Assembly: GCA_016858145.1 (NCBI GenBank)
Contig: JAEHOE010000169.1
Location: 62,001 to 126,000 of the forward strand
Reading direction: 5' to 3'
Source: Edaphochlamys debaryana
Taxonomy: Eukaryota > Chlorophyta > Chlorophyceae > Chlamydomonadales
Length of the DNA stretch: 64,000 nt
Position numbers and translations under genes: made by a program
Shown here: piece after piece, positions 42,701 to 55,200 of the stretch
Position numbering within the stretch: position 1 is the first letter of the stretch
Layout: the number at the start of each line of letters is the position of its first letter
The notes under the pieces: model-generated
Databases searched by the model: none
Told to the model about the DNA's origin: nothing
The model's input: only the letters and a program-made list of their open reading frames with translations

Positions 42701-43425
42701 CCGGCGGCGCGGGGCCGGGCCCGGGGTCCGACCCCGTGGTTGCCCTGGGCGGTCTGCGGCAGGGCCTGGCCAAGGCCCTGGGCGCAATGCAGCTGGCGGA
42801 GGCGGCCCTGGCGGTCCTGCTGGGCAGCGCGGCGGTGGCGGTTGGGGGAGCAGCGGCCGGGCAGGCGCGGTCGCAGGCGCAGGCGGCGCGCGGGCCGGTG
42901 GTGGGTGGCGTGCCGGCCATGGCCGAGGCTCTGCCCGAGCTGCAGGCCACGCTCGTGGGTGAGTGCGGGGTGGGGGTCGTCGTAGGCCACCTGGTGACGG
43001 GCAAGACAGGGTTTGGGGTGGCTGCAGAGCCTCCCAAAGAGCGTACCAGATCCTCCAGTGGCAGAGGAACCCGCCCAGCCCGCGGGAACCCCGCTCGCAC
43101 TCACCGCAGCAGCCGTGCCCGAGTACCGTAGCCAGGTCCCCCTTCCCGCTTCACCACCCTCCCCTTCTCCACCCCCACCCCACCCCACCCCACCCACCCT
43201 CCAGGCGAGGTGGCCGCCCTGCGGTCCCTGCTGGCCGACCTCAACGCCCTGGCCGCCAAGATGGACGAGGCGGCGTCGCTGAGGGAGCTGGGGGCAGCGG
43301 CGGGAGCGGACACGGATGTTGGCGCGGGTGCGGGCGGCGAGGCGGGGCCGGGCGGGGGCTTGGACGTGGAGGGTATGCTGGACGGGGCGCTTGGGCTGCT
43401 GGGGCTGGACGTGCAGGTGCGGTGA
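39745..43425 (+). CDS. QWRF/augmin subunit 8-like microtubule protein
   Basis: Eleven exons: 39745-39917, 40015-40143, 40373-40856, 41037-41117, 41275-41515, 41703-41746, 41874-41897, 42035-42073, 42261-42419, 42595-42958 and 43205-43425; all in frame, 652 residues. Exon 7 is only 24 bases. The first half is a basic, Ala/Gly/Ser-rich disordered region, as in the microtubule-binding part of QWRF proteins. The second half is helical and follows the QWRF domain layout: IKLIKNEELLFQLLRKQ at the place of the LHNRLLQWRF helix, then VATLVPLLERWSQVQ (cf. the YLEEWS segment), TSLPLVNG, a long helix and VAALRSLLADLNALA. In plants these proteins form augmin subunit 8, which nucleates branching spindle microtubules. 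The QWRF tetrad itself is not conserved, so this is a layout match. The start Met is tentative. Confidence 0.55.
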
Positions 43426-44794
43426 AGAGGGCGCCGGGCTGGCCGAGGGAGGTGGCGGCGGCGCGGGGAATGGATCGAGGGCAGGGCGCAGGTCCGCCAC
43501 TGATCGGCCGGCGGCAGGGACGTCCGGGTGGGGTCGTGGGCAGGCGCCCGGTGCGGCGTTCTTGGGGCGTAATGGCGTCGATGCTGGCGGTCAGGGCTGC
43601 AGACTGTGGGCCCAGCACAGCTCTGCCGCAGAGAAGGCGGTGCGAGCAAGAGGGAGCCGAGCCAGGAAGGGCTAGCATAAGGTGTGCGAGGGAGGCGCTG
43701 TTGGCTGAGGTGAGAGAGGAGCATGGGCGGGAGCTGGCTGGGGACAGAATAACCAGGCTTGCATTGCACTTGCATGGTACATACACCGTTGACGACCAAA
43801 GCGTGCGGGCCACAGCCAAGCAAATGACGATAGGCCGGCCCAAACAGCGTCCTTATTAAGGCAATCCGGGACGCCAACAAGCCCCGTGCCGACTTCATGC
43901 CCTGATGCCCAAGGCTCGAAAGGTATCGCCTCCATCCTAAAAGCAGCTTATGTCCACAGTGGGCGACTGTACTGGTACCTAGTAGGGCCAGTGCAGCCCA
44001 CACCCCACACGGTACAGCCTCGGCACACCCCACAGCAGTAAAGGAATTAACCCAATTCCCGACAGCCGTTAGCCTCCAATCACGTCTTGAGTCATCCCGC
44101 CGACTGGTTGCACTTGCTTCAAAACGTCTTGAAACACGGGCACTCTTGCGCCGCAGTCACCCTGCCCCCCTCCTGCTTGTGTCCCTTAGCATTCCCTCGT
44201 CTCCCTGCGTCTCCCGGCCCAAACACACTTAAACGTGATGACGCGGCGTAGATGATATCAACTATGCTAGACCCCCGCATGCAGCCATCACACCAGGCTC
44301 GACACCGCCACCCATGGTTAAGTTCGACACAGTTCATGCAAAACGCCATTGGCACCCGTAAGTCCTGCCCCAAAACTTATGATATTCTCTGTCCTGTCCT
44401 GCTACCTGTAGGCCACCGTCGGGCCGTCCTGTCCTGTGCATCTACCTGGCAGCAACCATATGCGCCTAGGAACCGGCTCGCCACTCCGGCCCAACACTGT
44501 AAGCCGGCCACATACACCTGACGATCGGCAAGCGACCAACGAAGAGCCCCCTGCGCCCTCGATCTGAACCCAAGACAGCGAAGCGGCGGTGGCCGTGCTC
44601 CATGCTTCGACAGGGGGCCGGCCTAGGGCGCAGCACCCAGGACCAAAAGCCCGACACAAGCAGCCCGGACAGTGTGGTGTCGCGGCGTTGGCCAAGCGAC
44701 GTCAACGACGCGCCAACATTAGTCAGTCCGAATGCACTCTCTCCACGCTTATGTCACCGACGTACGTCCGGTAATGCAACGACTCACATGCCTG
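43426..44794. other. Convergent intergenic region
   Basis: 1.4 kb between two stops. TGTAA occurs on the plus strand at 44499-44503, over 1 kb from the stop. No coding exon, RNA or clear repeat was seen. Confidence 0.4.
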
Positions 44795-47700
44795 CTAGCG
44801 TGCCTCTGCGGCTGCGTGCCTCGCCCTTTTCCGTGGGCCCGGAGCCGCAGCCGCGCTGTCCGGCGCCGGTCCGCCTCCGCCCCACCCCGCACCCCCCGCC
44901 GGCGGGCTTCCCTCCAGCGCCGCCGCCTCCCCGGCCGCCACCGCCACCGGCGGCGCCTCCGCCCCCACCGCTCTCCCGCCGCTCAGCGGGCGCGGCACCG
45001 AGGCAGCCCCAGCTGCGATCCTGCCCAGCGCGCCCGCAGCTGTTCCCCCCGCCGCCGCTGCGCCGCCGGCTGGGGCGTGCATTGGCAGCGCGGCTTGGAG
45101 CTGCGCCAGCACCCGGTTCCGCACGTCGCCCCAGAAGCCCTGGACCCAGCCATTGGGGATGCACTGCGGGGTGGTGGGAGCGGGCCGAGGGCCGCGGTAC
45201 CCTCGCAAGCTTCAAAACCATTTCCCACCTCGCGAGGTCCCCAAGGCTCCCCGGGGTACAAATGGCATACAAAAAGCCCCCTCCTGCCCCCTGCATCGAA
45301 GGTACCTTCAAGCCCCCTGATGGCCCCCAGGACCCTCGCCCCCCCCACCTGCAGTATGAGGTACCACTCCATGAGCCGCACGCCCCCGTCCAGCACCGCC
45401 TGCACCGGGGGCAGCCGCCGCCGCGCGGTGAGCGCCTGGACGCCGCCCGGCTTGAGCGGGCAGCAGGAGGCCAGCAGCTGTGTGGAGCGTGGATGGAAAG
45501 CAGGTCGGCGTGAATGGCGTGCAAGCAAGAGGCACGCACGCGCTCTTCTTGTTTATGGGGTGTAAGCCCATGTCAGGGTCCGAGGCTCCCACACCCGTAC
45601 ACCCCCGACTTCAGCCCCAAATCTAGCGCAGACCTAACCCAGCCTCTGCACCGCCCCGACACACACACACACGCCCTTTCCCCACACCCCCACGGGCTCA
45701 CCGCGGTGGTGCAGTCCTCCAGCAGCCGAGCGAAGTCGCGGTCAAAGTGCATCACGTCCTGCGGGCTCTGCTCTATCCGCGCAAGCGTCTGCAGGGCAGG
45801 GCAGCGCAGGGCCAGGCGGGCGGTGAGTTCAACTCGCTGCGCACACTCGCCCCTTTGGGGCTTCGCTTCGCTCGCTAAGGTCATAGGGTCGGCACACTCT
45901 CCCCTGTGGCGATGCTACCGCCCTCGACGCCGCATCTGCGCGAGCGAGCCCCGTGCGGCGCGCTCGCCCCCTGCCCCTGCCACCCCGGCTCTGGCCGCCG
46001 CAGAACCCCCGGCTGCTCGAGCCCCACTGCACGCTGCCCCACCCGAACAAAACCCCACCCAACACCCTTCCTCCCTCCGCACCTGCGCCAGGGTGAGGGG
46101 CACCGAGTCCATGGTGCAGACCGAGAAGTTGCACGACACCGTGGGGGCCCGGTTGCGCGCCAGGTGGAAGACGCGGGGCGGCATGACGAGCATGTCGCCG
46201 CAGCGCAGGGACAGCACGGAGCCGCCCGTGGCACGGACCAGGGACTGCGGGGGCGGAGCGGGGGTGGAGCGGGGGTTGCAGCGGGGGTTGCAGCGGGGGT
46301 GGAGCGGGGGTTGCAGCGGGGGCGGAGCGGGGAGGTTGTGTGTGAGGGGAAGGTAAAGGGAGAAGGGGACGGGTAGTGTGGGGGGCGAGGTCAAGACGCC
46401 CCCACCCGCCTCTACGGTCTACAAGCCCTTCCGCACGGCAGTAAGCCCTCGCCAACCGTGGCCCCACCGCCAAGCCCGCGGCCGCCGCCACCCCACCCCT
46501 GCAACCGCCCTCCCGGCCGCGCACCTGCAGGTCCGGGTACAGCCGGCCGCCGTGCGCCACCGGCTGAGCCCAGGTGCTGGAGGTGATGTTGACGCGCAGC
46601 GAGGCCGCCACCTGCATGCGGGCGTGCGGTGAGGAATCGTGCGGGGCATGACTCGCCGTCAGCTCGCCCATCGAAAGTGCCAAGGGCCCGGACGGATGCA
46701 CTGCAGCCCTCGCAGCCCCGGTTGCCTACACGCCGAAAGCCAATTGGAAGCGCGCTGGAGGTTGCCTACACGCGCGCGCAACCCCCAGCGCGTCTGCGTA
46801 CAGCCCCGGCGGACGACATGGCGTTCACTCTTGTCGCTCCGTGCATCGCACCCTGCACGGCACCCTGCACGGCACCCTGGTTGCTCCCAGCCACCACCAC
46901 CACCGACCCGTCCGCGCCGCTGCACCGCACCTCGTCCGAGACCAGCACGAACTCCTTGTGGCCCTCCAGCACCAGGATGACGCTGGTGCAGTAGAGCGGC
47001 AGGTCCTGGGGCAACGCGGGGTGACGGGGAGTCGGTCGAGTGTGTCAGCACGTGCACGAGCGGTCAAGGTAAGGGCATCCCGGCCCCTTGCCTCGTCACG
47101 CGCCACGCCAAGCAACAGCCCGGCGTCTCGAGACGCCCCGGCTCCCGCTCCCCCACCTGGTGCAGGGGCGACCAGGAGTCGGCGCTGCCCACCAGCACGT
47201 CGCTGGAGCTCTTGGGGTTGTCGCTCACGTACAGGAGCGGGTAGTTGACCAGGACTGGGGGGTGAAGGGGCAGGGGTGGGGGTGGGGGGTTGAAGAGCGG
47301 GCACGCGCATTGCAGAGAGCAGTCCGGGCGAAGAGGCTGACCCGGGGCCTGCCAGTCAGTCGCCTCACAGCCGCCCTGGGCCCAAGGCCCGCAAGACCGC
47401 AAGCCCAGGCCGCGCGTACTGGACGCACCCCGCCTCGGCGCGGGTCTCGCTCCTTGCCCGCGCCCCTGCCACCAGCCCCCGCAACACCTCACCGGTCCAG
47501 GGGACCCAGAGGCTCGCCCACTGACATAAACCCTCCGTCCCTATCCTCCCCTCTTGCCTGTCCACCCCTCTTGCCTGTCCACCCCTCTTGCCTGTCCGCC
47601 CCTCTTGCCTGTCCCTCCCCCCTCCACCCGGGACGCACCGTCCTGGTCGAGCGGCTGCACGGCAGCGTAGAGCTGGTGGCACAGCTCGTGCCCCACCACC

Positions 47701-48296
47701 TCTATCAGCGCCTTGTTGTGCATGTACAGCGCCTTGCCGCCCCCGCCGCTGAACTTGCGGACTGCGGACGGGGATGTGGGGCGTGCGAGGCGGGAGGGCG
47801 GAGTGCGTGGGGGAGGGCCTGCGGTGCAGCCTTGACAGGGCCTCAGACCGGTTCTGCGGGACTGTGGCCCATGCCAGCCGGGGGCATAGAGCTTGCACTC
47901 CTAGGCCCATCACACCTTTCCGATACTGCTCCCCCAGCGGCAGCTCCTTGGTGGATAGCACCCCGTTCATCTGAGCATCTGGTACCGCCCCCGTGTCCTG
48001 CAGCAACTGCGTGACCGGCACGCGGCTGTCCTTGACCGCCTGCAGCACCGAGCTGGCCACCGCCAGGGCCTTGGGGGGCAGCTGCGTGGGCAGGTCGGGG
48101 GAAGGGACGGTGTGTTTGGGGCCGTCGCGGGGCCCGGGCGGGGCGGGGCGGGGAGTCCGAACCCTCGGGGAGTCCGAACCGGCTGCGAGTGGCTGTCGGC
48201 CAGAGCGCGCAGCACCTCAGCAGGCCGGCAAACCCCTTGCGAGTACAGCTGGCAGGCACGCGGTATGCTGCGTCCGCTGCTCCGCGAGACCGGCAT
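44795..48296 (-). CDS. JmjC-domain Fe(II)/2-oxoglutarate oxygenase
   Basis: Ten exons in transcript order: 48296-48180, 48081-47916, 47761-47639, 47254-47157, 47005-46931, 46611-46525, 46244-46083, 45788-45702, 45477-45349 and 45163-44795; in frame, 470 residues. The JmjC core reads NYPLLYVSD, then WSPLHQDLPLYC with the iron ligands His167 and Asp169, VILVLEGHKEFVLV, and GDMLVMPPRVFHLARN with the distal ligand His249. This is the layout of small JmjC hydroxylases (JMJD5, JMJD7 or HSPBAP1 class) rather than large histone demethylases; no chromatin-reader domain is present. The C-terminal 80 residues are Ala/Pro/Gly-rich and end with a basic patch GPRKRARHAAAEAR that may serve nuclear import. 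The substrate is unknown. The first exon is the least certain. Confidence 0.8.
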
Positions 48297-48806
48297 GGTC
48301 AAATTGCTGGCGCGACTGCCAGGCTAGCCGGCACAGCGAACCCTCCTTTACCAACCTTTAGCACCAAGACGCCCTCAGGCAACGCCTCGGCCTCCATCGC
48401 ACTCGGTTTGAGCGCTGGCGCTCGCCCTTAAGCCGCTCCTCAGCCGTCTGGCTCCGCCAAGCCCCGAAGCCCCTACGACGTCATTATATATCTAATCGTC
48501 GAGCTGCCGGGTGGTCACTGTCGGATGTGGTGAGCCCGTTTGTTGTTGCACAGCACGCCAATGTTCAACCCCCGTCAAGTCACTGGTTACACGAGGCCGC
48601 GAGTGCCTAAGGTTTGCGAGGGTTCCTGTATTCTGTTTGTGCTACTCGTCGGGCATCCCACCTTTGACGCCGTGCACGGCTTGCATGCGCCCCCGCCCCG
48701 CGAGTCGGCCCAAGTCGCCCACGGTGCAGTCCCCTTGCGCTGTACACCTTACTGTATAACGCTGACCCCTGAGCAATTGACTCGGCGAGCTCGCTCGCGG
48801 GGCACG
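48297..48806. promoter_or_regulatory. Divergent promoter region
   Basis: 0.5 kb between the JmjC (-) and ICT1-like (+) starts. An AT-rich TCATTATATATC stretch at about 48479-48490 stands out in the GC-rich context and could act as a TATA-like element for either gene. Confidence 0.35.
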
Positions 48807-51413
48807 ATGGCGACCAAGCTCTTGCGGGGAATCGCAGGGCTGTGCCGACTGCAACCACAGCGCCTGCCAGCGGTGACTCGATGCACGGATAGAGCTTCGT
48901 GGCGATGCCCTGCTGGACTTGCGGGCGGCTGGACGCTGGAGGCGTCGTCGGCTGGGCAAGGGGCCGTGCGTCGCTCCGTGGCTGTCAAAGCAGGGGAAGT
49001 GCCTGAGGCGCCGGCCGAGGCCCCAAAGCCCAAGGTGGTCTTCAACGTGCGCCCCATTACCAAAGGTGGGTCGCCACTCTTTGGCAGGGCCGTGCTCGAG
49101 AAAGCGTGCCCCAAACACGCGGGCAGCGTGGGGGGTGGGCTACCCAGCACAGCGCTGCGGCAGACTGGGCATGCAGAGCGGGGCTCGAGGGCAAGCGTGG
49201 GGGCTGCTGCCCTCCCGCCAGCGGCCTCCCTCTTTCCCGGAAACTCACGACAGCCCGACAGCCAAACCGGCCTAACGCGCTGCTGCCGCCTGCCCCTGCA
49301 ACGCCCTCGTCCCTCGCCCAGATGACGTGGAGATTCAGTTTGCCCGCTCCTCTGGCGCTGGCGGGCAGAAGTGAGGCCAGGGCCGGGCTTGAAGCACAGG
49401 CAAAATGCATGTGGGCAGTTCAATGCAGGGCAGGAGCCGAGGGGAGGTTCAGCCTGTGCTCGGGCCACCAGTCGAGGGCAGGGCAGGGCGGTGAGGGCAG
49501 GGCAGGGCCCGGGGGCAAGCACGGCGTGCAGGCCAGCCGCTGGGCAAGAGCCTGGCGCTGGGCTAGACCCATATCCTTCGCAGCCACGGGCACCAACACG
49601 CGGTAGCACGTGCGGGCAGGGCCCGGTCGCTGCCACCCTGCCCAGCGCGCAGCCCTTGCCCTCCCCAGCCCCCGCTCTGCCGCCCCGCCCTGCCCTACTT
49701 CCCGCCCTGCCTTCGCACTCGCGCCCACACACCCACACACCGCCACACCGCCACACCGCCATACCGCCACACCGCCACACCGCCACACCGCCACACCGCC
49801 ACCGCCCCTCCCGCCCCCACCCCCCACCCCCACCCCAGTGTGAACAAGGTCAACACCAAGGTGGACATGCGCTTCGACGTGGGCGCAGCGGGGTGGCTCC
49901 CGGAGGAGGTCAAGCAGGCCATGCGGACGCTGGTGGGGACTTCGCGGGGGGGGCGGGGGGGGGCGGGGGGGGGGCGGGGGGGGGGCGGGGAAGGGGGACT
50001 GGGGAGGGAGTAGGAAGAAGGGGGCCAGGGGTAGGGAGTAAGAGCGGGCAAGGCAGGGAGGAGGCAGCGGTTAAGGGGAAATAGTGGGGAGCAGGGTGGT
50101 GAGGGCGGCGAGGAGGGAGCCGCCTGGTTGGTTGGTGGGGCACAAGGGGTGCGCAAGAAGGTGCCGGCGTCAGGGCTGGGGCGGGGCGTGTGGCGGTGCT
50201 TGAGGGGCGTGCAGCTGCGCAATCTGTATGCTTGAGCCTGGTGCTCGGTAGCTGGAGACCGGGTCGCGTCCTGCCTTGTCGGACTAGCGGGGTTTGCCCC
50301 TCGCTGCCCTGCCCCTCGCTGCCCTGCCCCTCGCTGCCCCTCACTCCAGGCGTGTGACGCTGCCTTGTACCGCTCTGCATCCAAAAATTCCATAAGTTGG
50401 TGCCCCTCCCCTGCGCAGGAGAAGAACCGCTTCACCAGCGATGGCATGCTAGTCATGCAGTCGCAGCGACACCGGACGCAGGCGTGAGTGGGGAGCTTTC
50501 GTGCGCACTCCCTTGCCTGCTGGGCTCCTGCTGAGCTGGGGGCTGCGGGGCCGGACGTGGGTACAGCAGGCCTGCGATCCGCACCCGGCCTGGTAGCCCC
50601 TGGGCCCCGCGTCCAGGGCGCCCGCTTGGCTCAATGGCACCCTTCATTGGCCATCCTTGTATAGGAGCAATCCCTGCGATACCTGGGCCCGTCTCACCGT
50701 GCTGTGCGAGCCATGCTCCCCATCCCGCCAAGGCCGACCGTGCTGCCCGTGCTGCGCTGCGCAGTCAGAACCTGGACGACGCGCTGGCCAAGATGCAGGA
50801 GATCATCGACCGCGCGGTGGAGTACGTGACGCCCAAGGAGGCGGACCCAGAGACCATCAAGCGCGTCAAGGCGCAGTGAGCGGCTCGGGGAAAGGGGGGA
50901 TGATGGAGTAGGGATGGGCGAGGGGGAAGGGGGAAAGCTCGAGGGGACGGGCGGAGGGAGACGGGAGGCAGGGACAGCGGCAGGGAAAGCGGGGACGGGC
51001 AGCGACGAAGTGAGGGGATCAGGGCAGCGACTACAAGGCGTGCCCATGCATAGAGGGACGGGGCGGGGCGAGCTGCAGGCCCGGTGATACGGCTGAAGGC
51101 CATTACATCGTGCAGTGCGGGGCGGTTGCAGGGTGGGCGCAGGAAAGGTCTGCTATGGGCGAGAGCTAGTTTGGGCACTGACGTATCTCACTCACACACT
51201 CTGCCCGTGTTGATGTGGCCTCGGCCCAGCCTATCCAGCTGCCTGCTTGCCACCGGGCTGCTCGTTGCGGCGTGTATGGCACGCCTAGCCTGCCCTGCCC
51301 GCCTCGCCTCCCGCCCTCCCCTCAGGATCAAGGCGGGCAAGGAGCGGCGTCTGGACGACAAGAAGAAGGACGCCAAGCGCAAGAAGGAGCGGTCGCGTCG
51401 GGACTGGGACTGA
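48807..51413 (+). CDS. Organellar peptidyl-tRNA hydrolase ICT1/ArfB type (GGQ release factor family)
   Basis: Six exons: 48807-49065, 49322-49370, 49839-49932, 50419-50483, 50765-50875 and 51326-51413; in frame, 221 residues. An Arg-rich, acid-poor presequence (MATKLLRGIAGLCRLQ) predicts import into mitochondria or plastid. The catalytic loop reads ARSSGAGGQNVNKVNTKV with GGQ at 100-102, which hydrolyses the ester bond of peptidyl-tRNA. The codon-recognition domain of true release factors is absent and the C-terminus is a Lys/Arg-rich tail (KKKDAKRKKERSRRDWD), as in ICT1 and ArfB, which rescue stalled ribosomes by placing this tail in the mRNA channel. The 49-base second exon ends within the Asn codon right after GGQ. 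Confidence 0.9.
49739..49806. repeat. ACCGCCAC octanucleotide run
   Basis: About eight tandem ACCGCCAC-type units, one with ATACCGCC, in the polypyrimidine side of the intron 49371-49838 of the ICT1-like gene. The run ends some 30 bases before the acceptor. Confidence 0.9.
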
Positions 51414-52275
51414 GGGCCGTGAGGGGGGGGGCGCGGACGGGGAGGAAAGACGGGGCAAGTGGGCAGCGGAAGAAGCGGGAGTGGGCCACACACCAGAGCA
51501 GATCTCGATGCGGGAGGCGGCGGGGCAGGGGGGCAACTGGAGGGCAAGGCAGCGGGTGCGAGTGAGCTGGGCAGCGCACGGAGAGCCCCCGAAGGCCGAA
51601 GGGTCAGGTCGGCGCAGGGACCTCAGGGGCCAGGGCTGAAGTGTCGGGCTTGCGACGGATTCCGGCATGTGCGCTGCTGGGCGAAGGGCGTGCTGCGGAG
51701 AGATAGGAGACTAAGAGACGTCCAGAATGTGAGCTGGTTGCAAAGGGTCGTCGTATGAAGCATGAGATGGCGCATGGGAAGGAAAGGGACGAGGCGCAGG
51801 AGCCTGGGACGGGTGCGGGCAGGGGCCAGCCCATTGCCTGGCGGCGAGGCAAGGCGTGGGGCGAGCTCGGGGCATGGGGCTTCGTACCACTGGCTCCCGC
51901 CGAGTCGGACAGGCAGACAAGCGCAGAGCTGGTGAGAGAGGCGCGATGTGCATTTGCCTGGGTGTTGACACGCGCTTACGCTGCAGAAAGGGAGCTTCCT
52001 GGTGCAGGCACGCACCGCCGCGTGGATACCGATGTACGCCGGATGTGAGCTAAGTCTTTAGAAAGCTAATGGATGATACTGACACTGCTTACGCTGTGAA
52101 GCTATCGTCATAAGCTAACCATCTCTCTTGGAATATACACGAAAACGCGCTATCGGCGCCAAAGCCAATTCTGCACTTGGGATGCTTGCTGACACCCTAT
52201 TAGCTTTGCAACTTTTGTGTCGCTACCTCCGTTATCTATCGCCTTAAGGGACTAGCATGGAAAGGGGAGGCAAAG
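51414..52275. other. Intergenic region
   Basis: 0.86 kb between two plus-strand genes. The last 250 bases (about 52040-52260) are clearly AT-richer than the surroundings and probably hold the promoter of the NB-ARC gene. No coding exon was seen. Confidence 0.4.
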
Positions 52276-55200
52276 ATGGGCTGCGTCTCTTCCAAGTCGG
52301 CGGTCGAGTCGGGTTCCCTTGCGGAGAAGGGGACTTACTGCGGCTCATCGGTGAGTGCTGGGCGCTATGGCGCACTACCGGGCTTGGTTGTAGCGAGCGC
52401 GTGGCTGGGCTCCACTCGGCAGCGGCATGCGGGCTGGCATGCCACACAGCTCCTCGACGCTGGGTTGAGCCAGCGGGCTTCGACCGACATTAACCCGACC
52501 GCGCCCGCGCAGGCACGTACAAGCAAGGACGTCGGACAGACGACTTCACGGGGCCCCTCAGGTGTTCTCCCCAAGGGCGCCACGTCCGGTGCCTCCACGC
52601 CTAAACCCAAGGGCGCCGTCGCGGCCATCAAGCACATGGAATGGGACTCCCACCGGCTGTTGGCAGCGGACTCTGCGGCGTGGCCCTCCCCCTTTGGCGA
52701 CTGCAGCCTGCTGGTGAGGCGCGCAGCAGCTTGCAGGCCCCTCAGGGCCCTCAGCACGGCCCCAACCTTGGCAGCGGGTGCTTCATGCCCTTAATGTCCC
52801 TTGCGTCTCCTCCACCCTGTCTGTCCCCCACAGGCCGCCCTCTCAACAGGCGCTGCGGGCTTGCAGGTCTCACCAGAGAAGCTGGGCGCGGCTCTGCCCT
52901 TCCCAGGTGCGTGGTGGCAGGGAGGATGCAGGACCCCAGGTGAGGAGCAGCAGCCCTGATGTACCCGGGCCCCCTCGCGCCAATGGCCCTTTGAAGACAG
53001 CGAGGGGATGCGAGCCGACCGCTGTGCCGGCCCGCGAGACCGTAACCCACTGACCTCGCTCACGCCTCCACACCCAACCCCAGGCCCCGAGGCGGCCTAC
53101 CTGGTGGGTGTGCTCCAGGAGACGGCGGACGCCGCCCTGGCCAACCGTGCCAACCTGGCCGCCCTGTGCGACCGCGCGGGCGTGTTTCTGGAGGTGCTGG
53201 CGGCCTACGCCCCGGAGATGGGGGCGGCGCGCTTCAGGCGGGCGGTGGACGAGGCCAAGGACGTGCTCGAGGTGGGGTCCGGGGGGGCGGAGGGGGGGTC
53301 CGGGCGGTGTGTTTCGCGCGTGTCAAGCACGTGTGCCGTGAGGGTCCCCTAGCAGCCCGGTCACCCCTCGCTGGGTATCACCCCTCAGGCAATGCTTGCC
53401 TACGCTCGCCACTACGCCTCCCGCAACTGCCTGGTGCCTCTGCTGACGTCAGCGGGGGACCGGGAGCGGTTCCGAGCGCTGGTGCTGGCCCTGCGCGACC
53501 TCACGGCCCGCCTGCAGCAGGCGGCGCCCGGGGCGGCGGAGGCGAGCGGGCGCATGGCGGAGGTGGCGGTGGCGGTCATGGAGACGGCGGTCGACCAGTA
53601 CAGGGTGGGGAGGGGAGGAGGGAAGGAGGGGGGCACGGTAGCTAGGGTCGCGGAGCAGGGGAAGCTGCAAGTGGCCGGTTGAGGCTCAAGGCACACGGCG
53701 GGTGCGTGTGAACCTGTATGCAAGCCGCACGCCCTCGTCGCCATTCCCCCCCAGGACCCCTCCGCCCCTGCTCGGGAGCTGCTGAGTGCGCTGGGCGGCC
53801 CCGAGGCGGCGGTTCGGGACCCCCAGCTCCTGCGGCGGGTGCTGGCCGGCGCTGACGTGTGCGGAGAGCGAGTGGGCATGGCGGCGGGGCCAGACGCAGC
53901 CCTGGAGACGGTGAGGGCGCGGCAGAGAGGGCAGGGAGGGGTGTGTGAAGGGCAGTGGTGTGACAGCCTGCGTTGCTGCCTGTCCCATGCAGGCTTCCGC
54001 GCTCCTGGCCTCCCACCTCGACCCCAGCCTCCAGCGCCTCATTCGCCAACCCGAGCTGCGACTCTTCTGGCGCCGCACCTTCGCTGGGGCGGCAGAGGTG
54101 CCTTGGGAGGCTTGGTGGGCGCGCTTTCCCGCCTTCCTAGCGTCACTGGCGGTGCCGGCGGAAGAGCAAGCCAAGCTCAAATGCATTATACGTGACCTAG
54201 ACACATCTCGAGGACAGATAGACTTCATGCGAGCAGTCGACTGCGTCCAGCCCGGGACCGTATCCGTGTGGGAGTTGCACCGCCGCTTCGGCCCCGAGCC
54301 GCTCCTGCCACAGCTCTTGGACATCCTGCCTGGCGCTAAGGAGTACTACGCGTGGAGCTTCGTGGGTATTGAAGTTGGCGTCGTGACCCGTACGGGTCCC
54401 GCCAAGGTGTCTAGCCAAGCGGCCCCGCTGCCCCGCCAAGCACCCCTGCCGCCTCCCAGCTACGTTTGGCGCTGGAACCGGCCCATCCTTCCCAGGGCCC
54501 CCGCACCTCAGCTGCTGGTGCTTCTGGGGCAGGAAGGGGCGGGCAAGTCCTGCCTCGCCGCCAACTGCCTGCAGCGGTCCGGCGGATACTGGGTCGACCT
54601 GCGGGGGGTGGGCAGCGGGGCGCAGGTGGCGGCGCGCTTCTGCGCAGCGCTGGAGCGGCCGGGGCCGGTGAGCGGGGCGTGTTGGTGACTGCGGTTGGGG
54701 AGGGGTGGCCATGACAAGCCCACGCGGCCGTGCGGGGCTCGTGGCTAGCTCTCCGTATCACCGCGCGTCCCCTCCTCCTCTCTCCCCAGGCCTCTGCTGC
54801 GGACGTGGTCGCTGCGCTCTCCTCTCGGGCCGCAGCCCACGGCCCCTTCAGTGCCGCGGTTGACTCAGCCCAAGACGCCCTGTCTCAGCCAGAGGCGGCG
54901 GAGGCTCTGCGTGCAGTGCTGCGCGGGGTAAGCATCCGCCAGCAAGCTTGGGGTGTCACATGCCTCAAGTACTAACCACACAACACCACCCTTGCAACCA
55001 AGTACTAACCCGACGGGTTCTGCATCCATCTTTGCAGGTGCTGCGGGAAGCTCCGGCGGTGCGGCTCATAGTCACCTCGACCGTCCCCCTAGGGCTGGAA
55101 GAGGAGGCTGGCGGGGCGGACGACGGAGCAGGCAGCACTCCATCGTCGGCAGTGGCGGTGGTGGAGCTGCGCCCCGCGCCCCCCCGGACCGCTTTCGACC

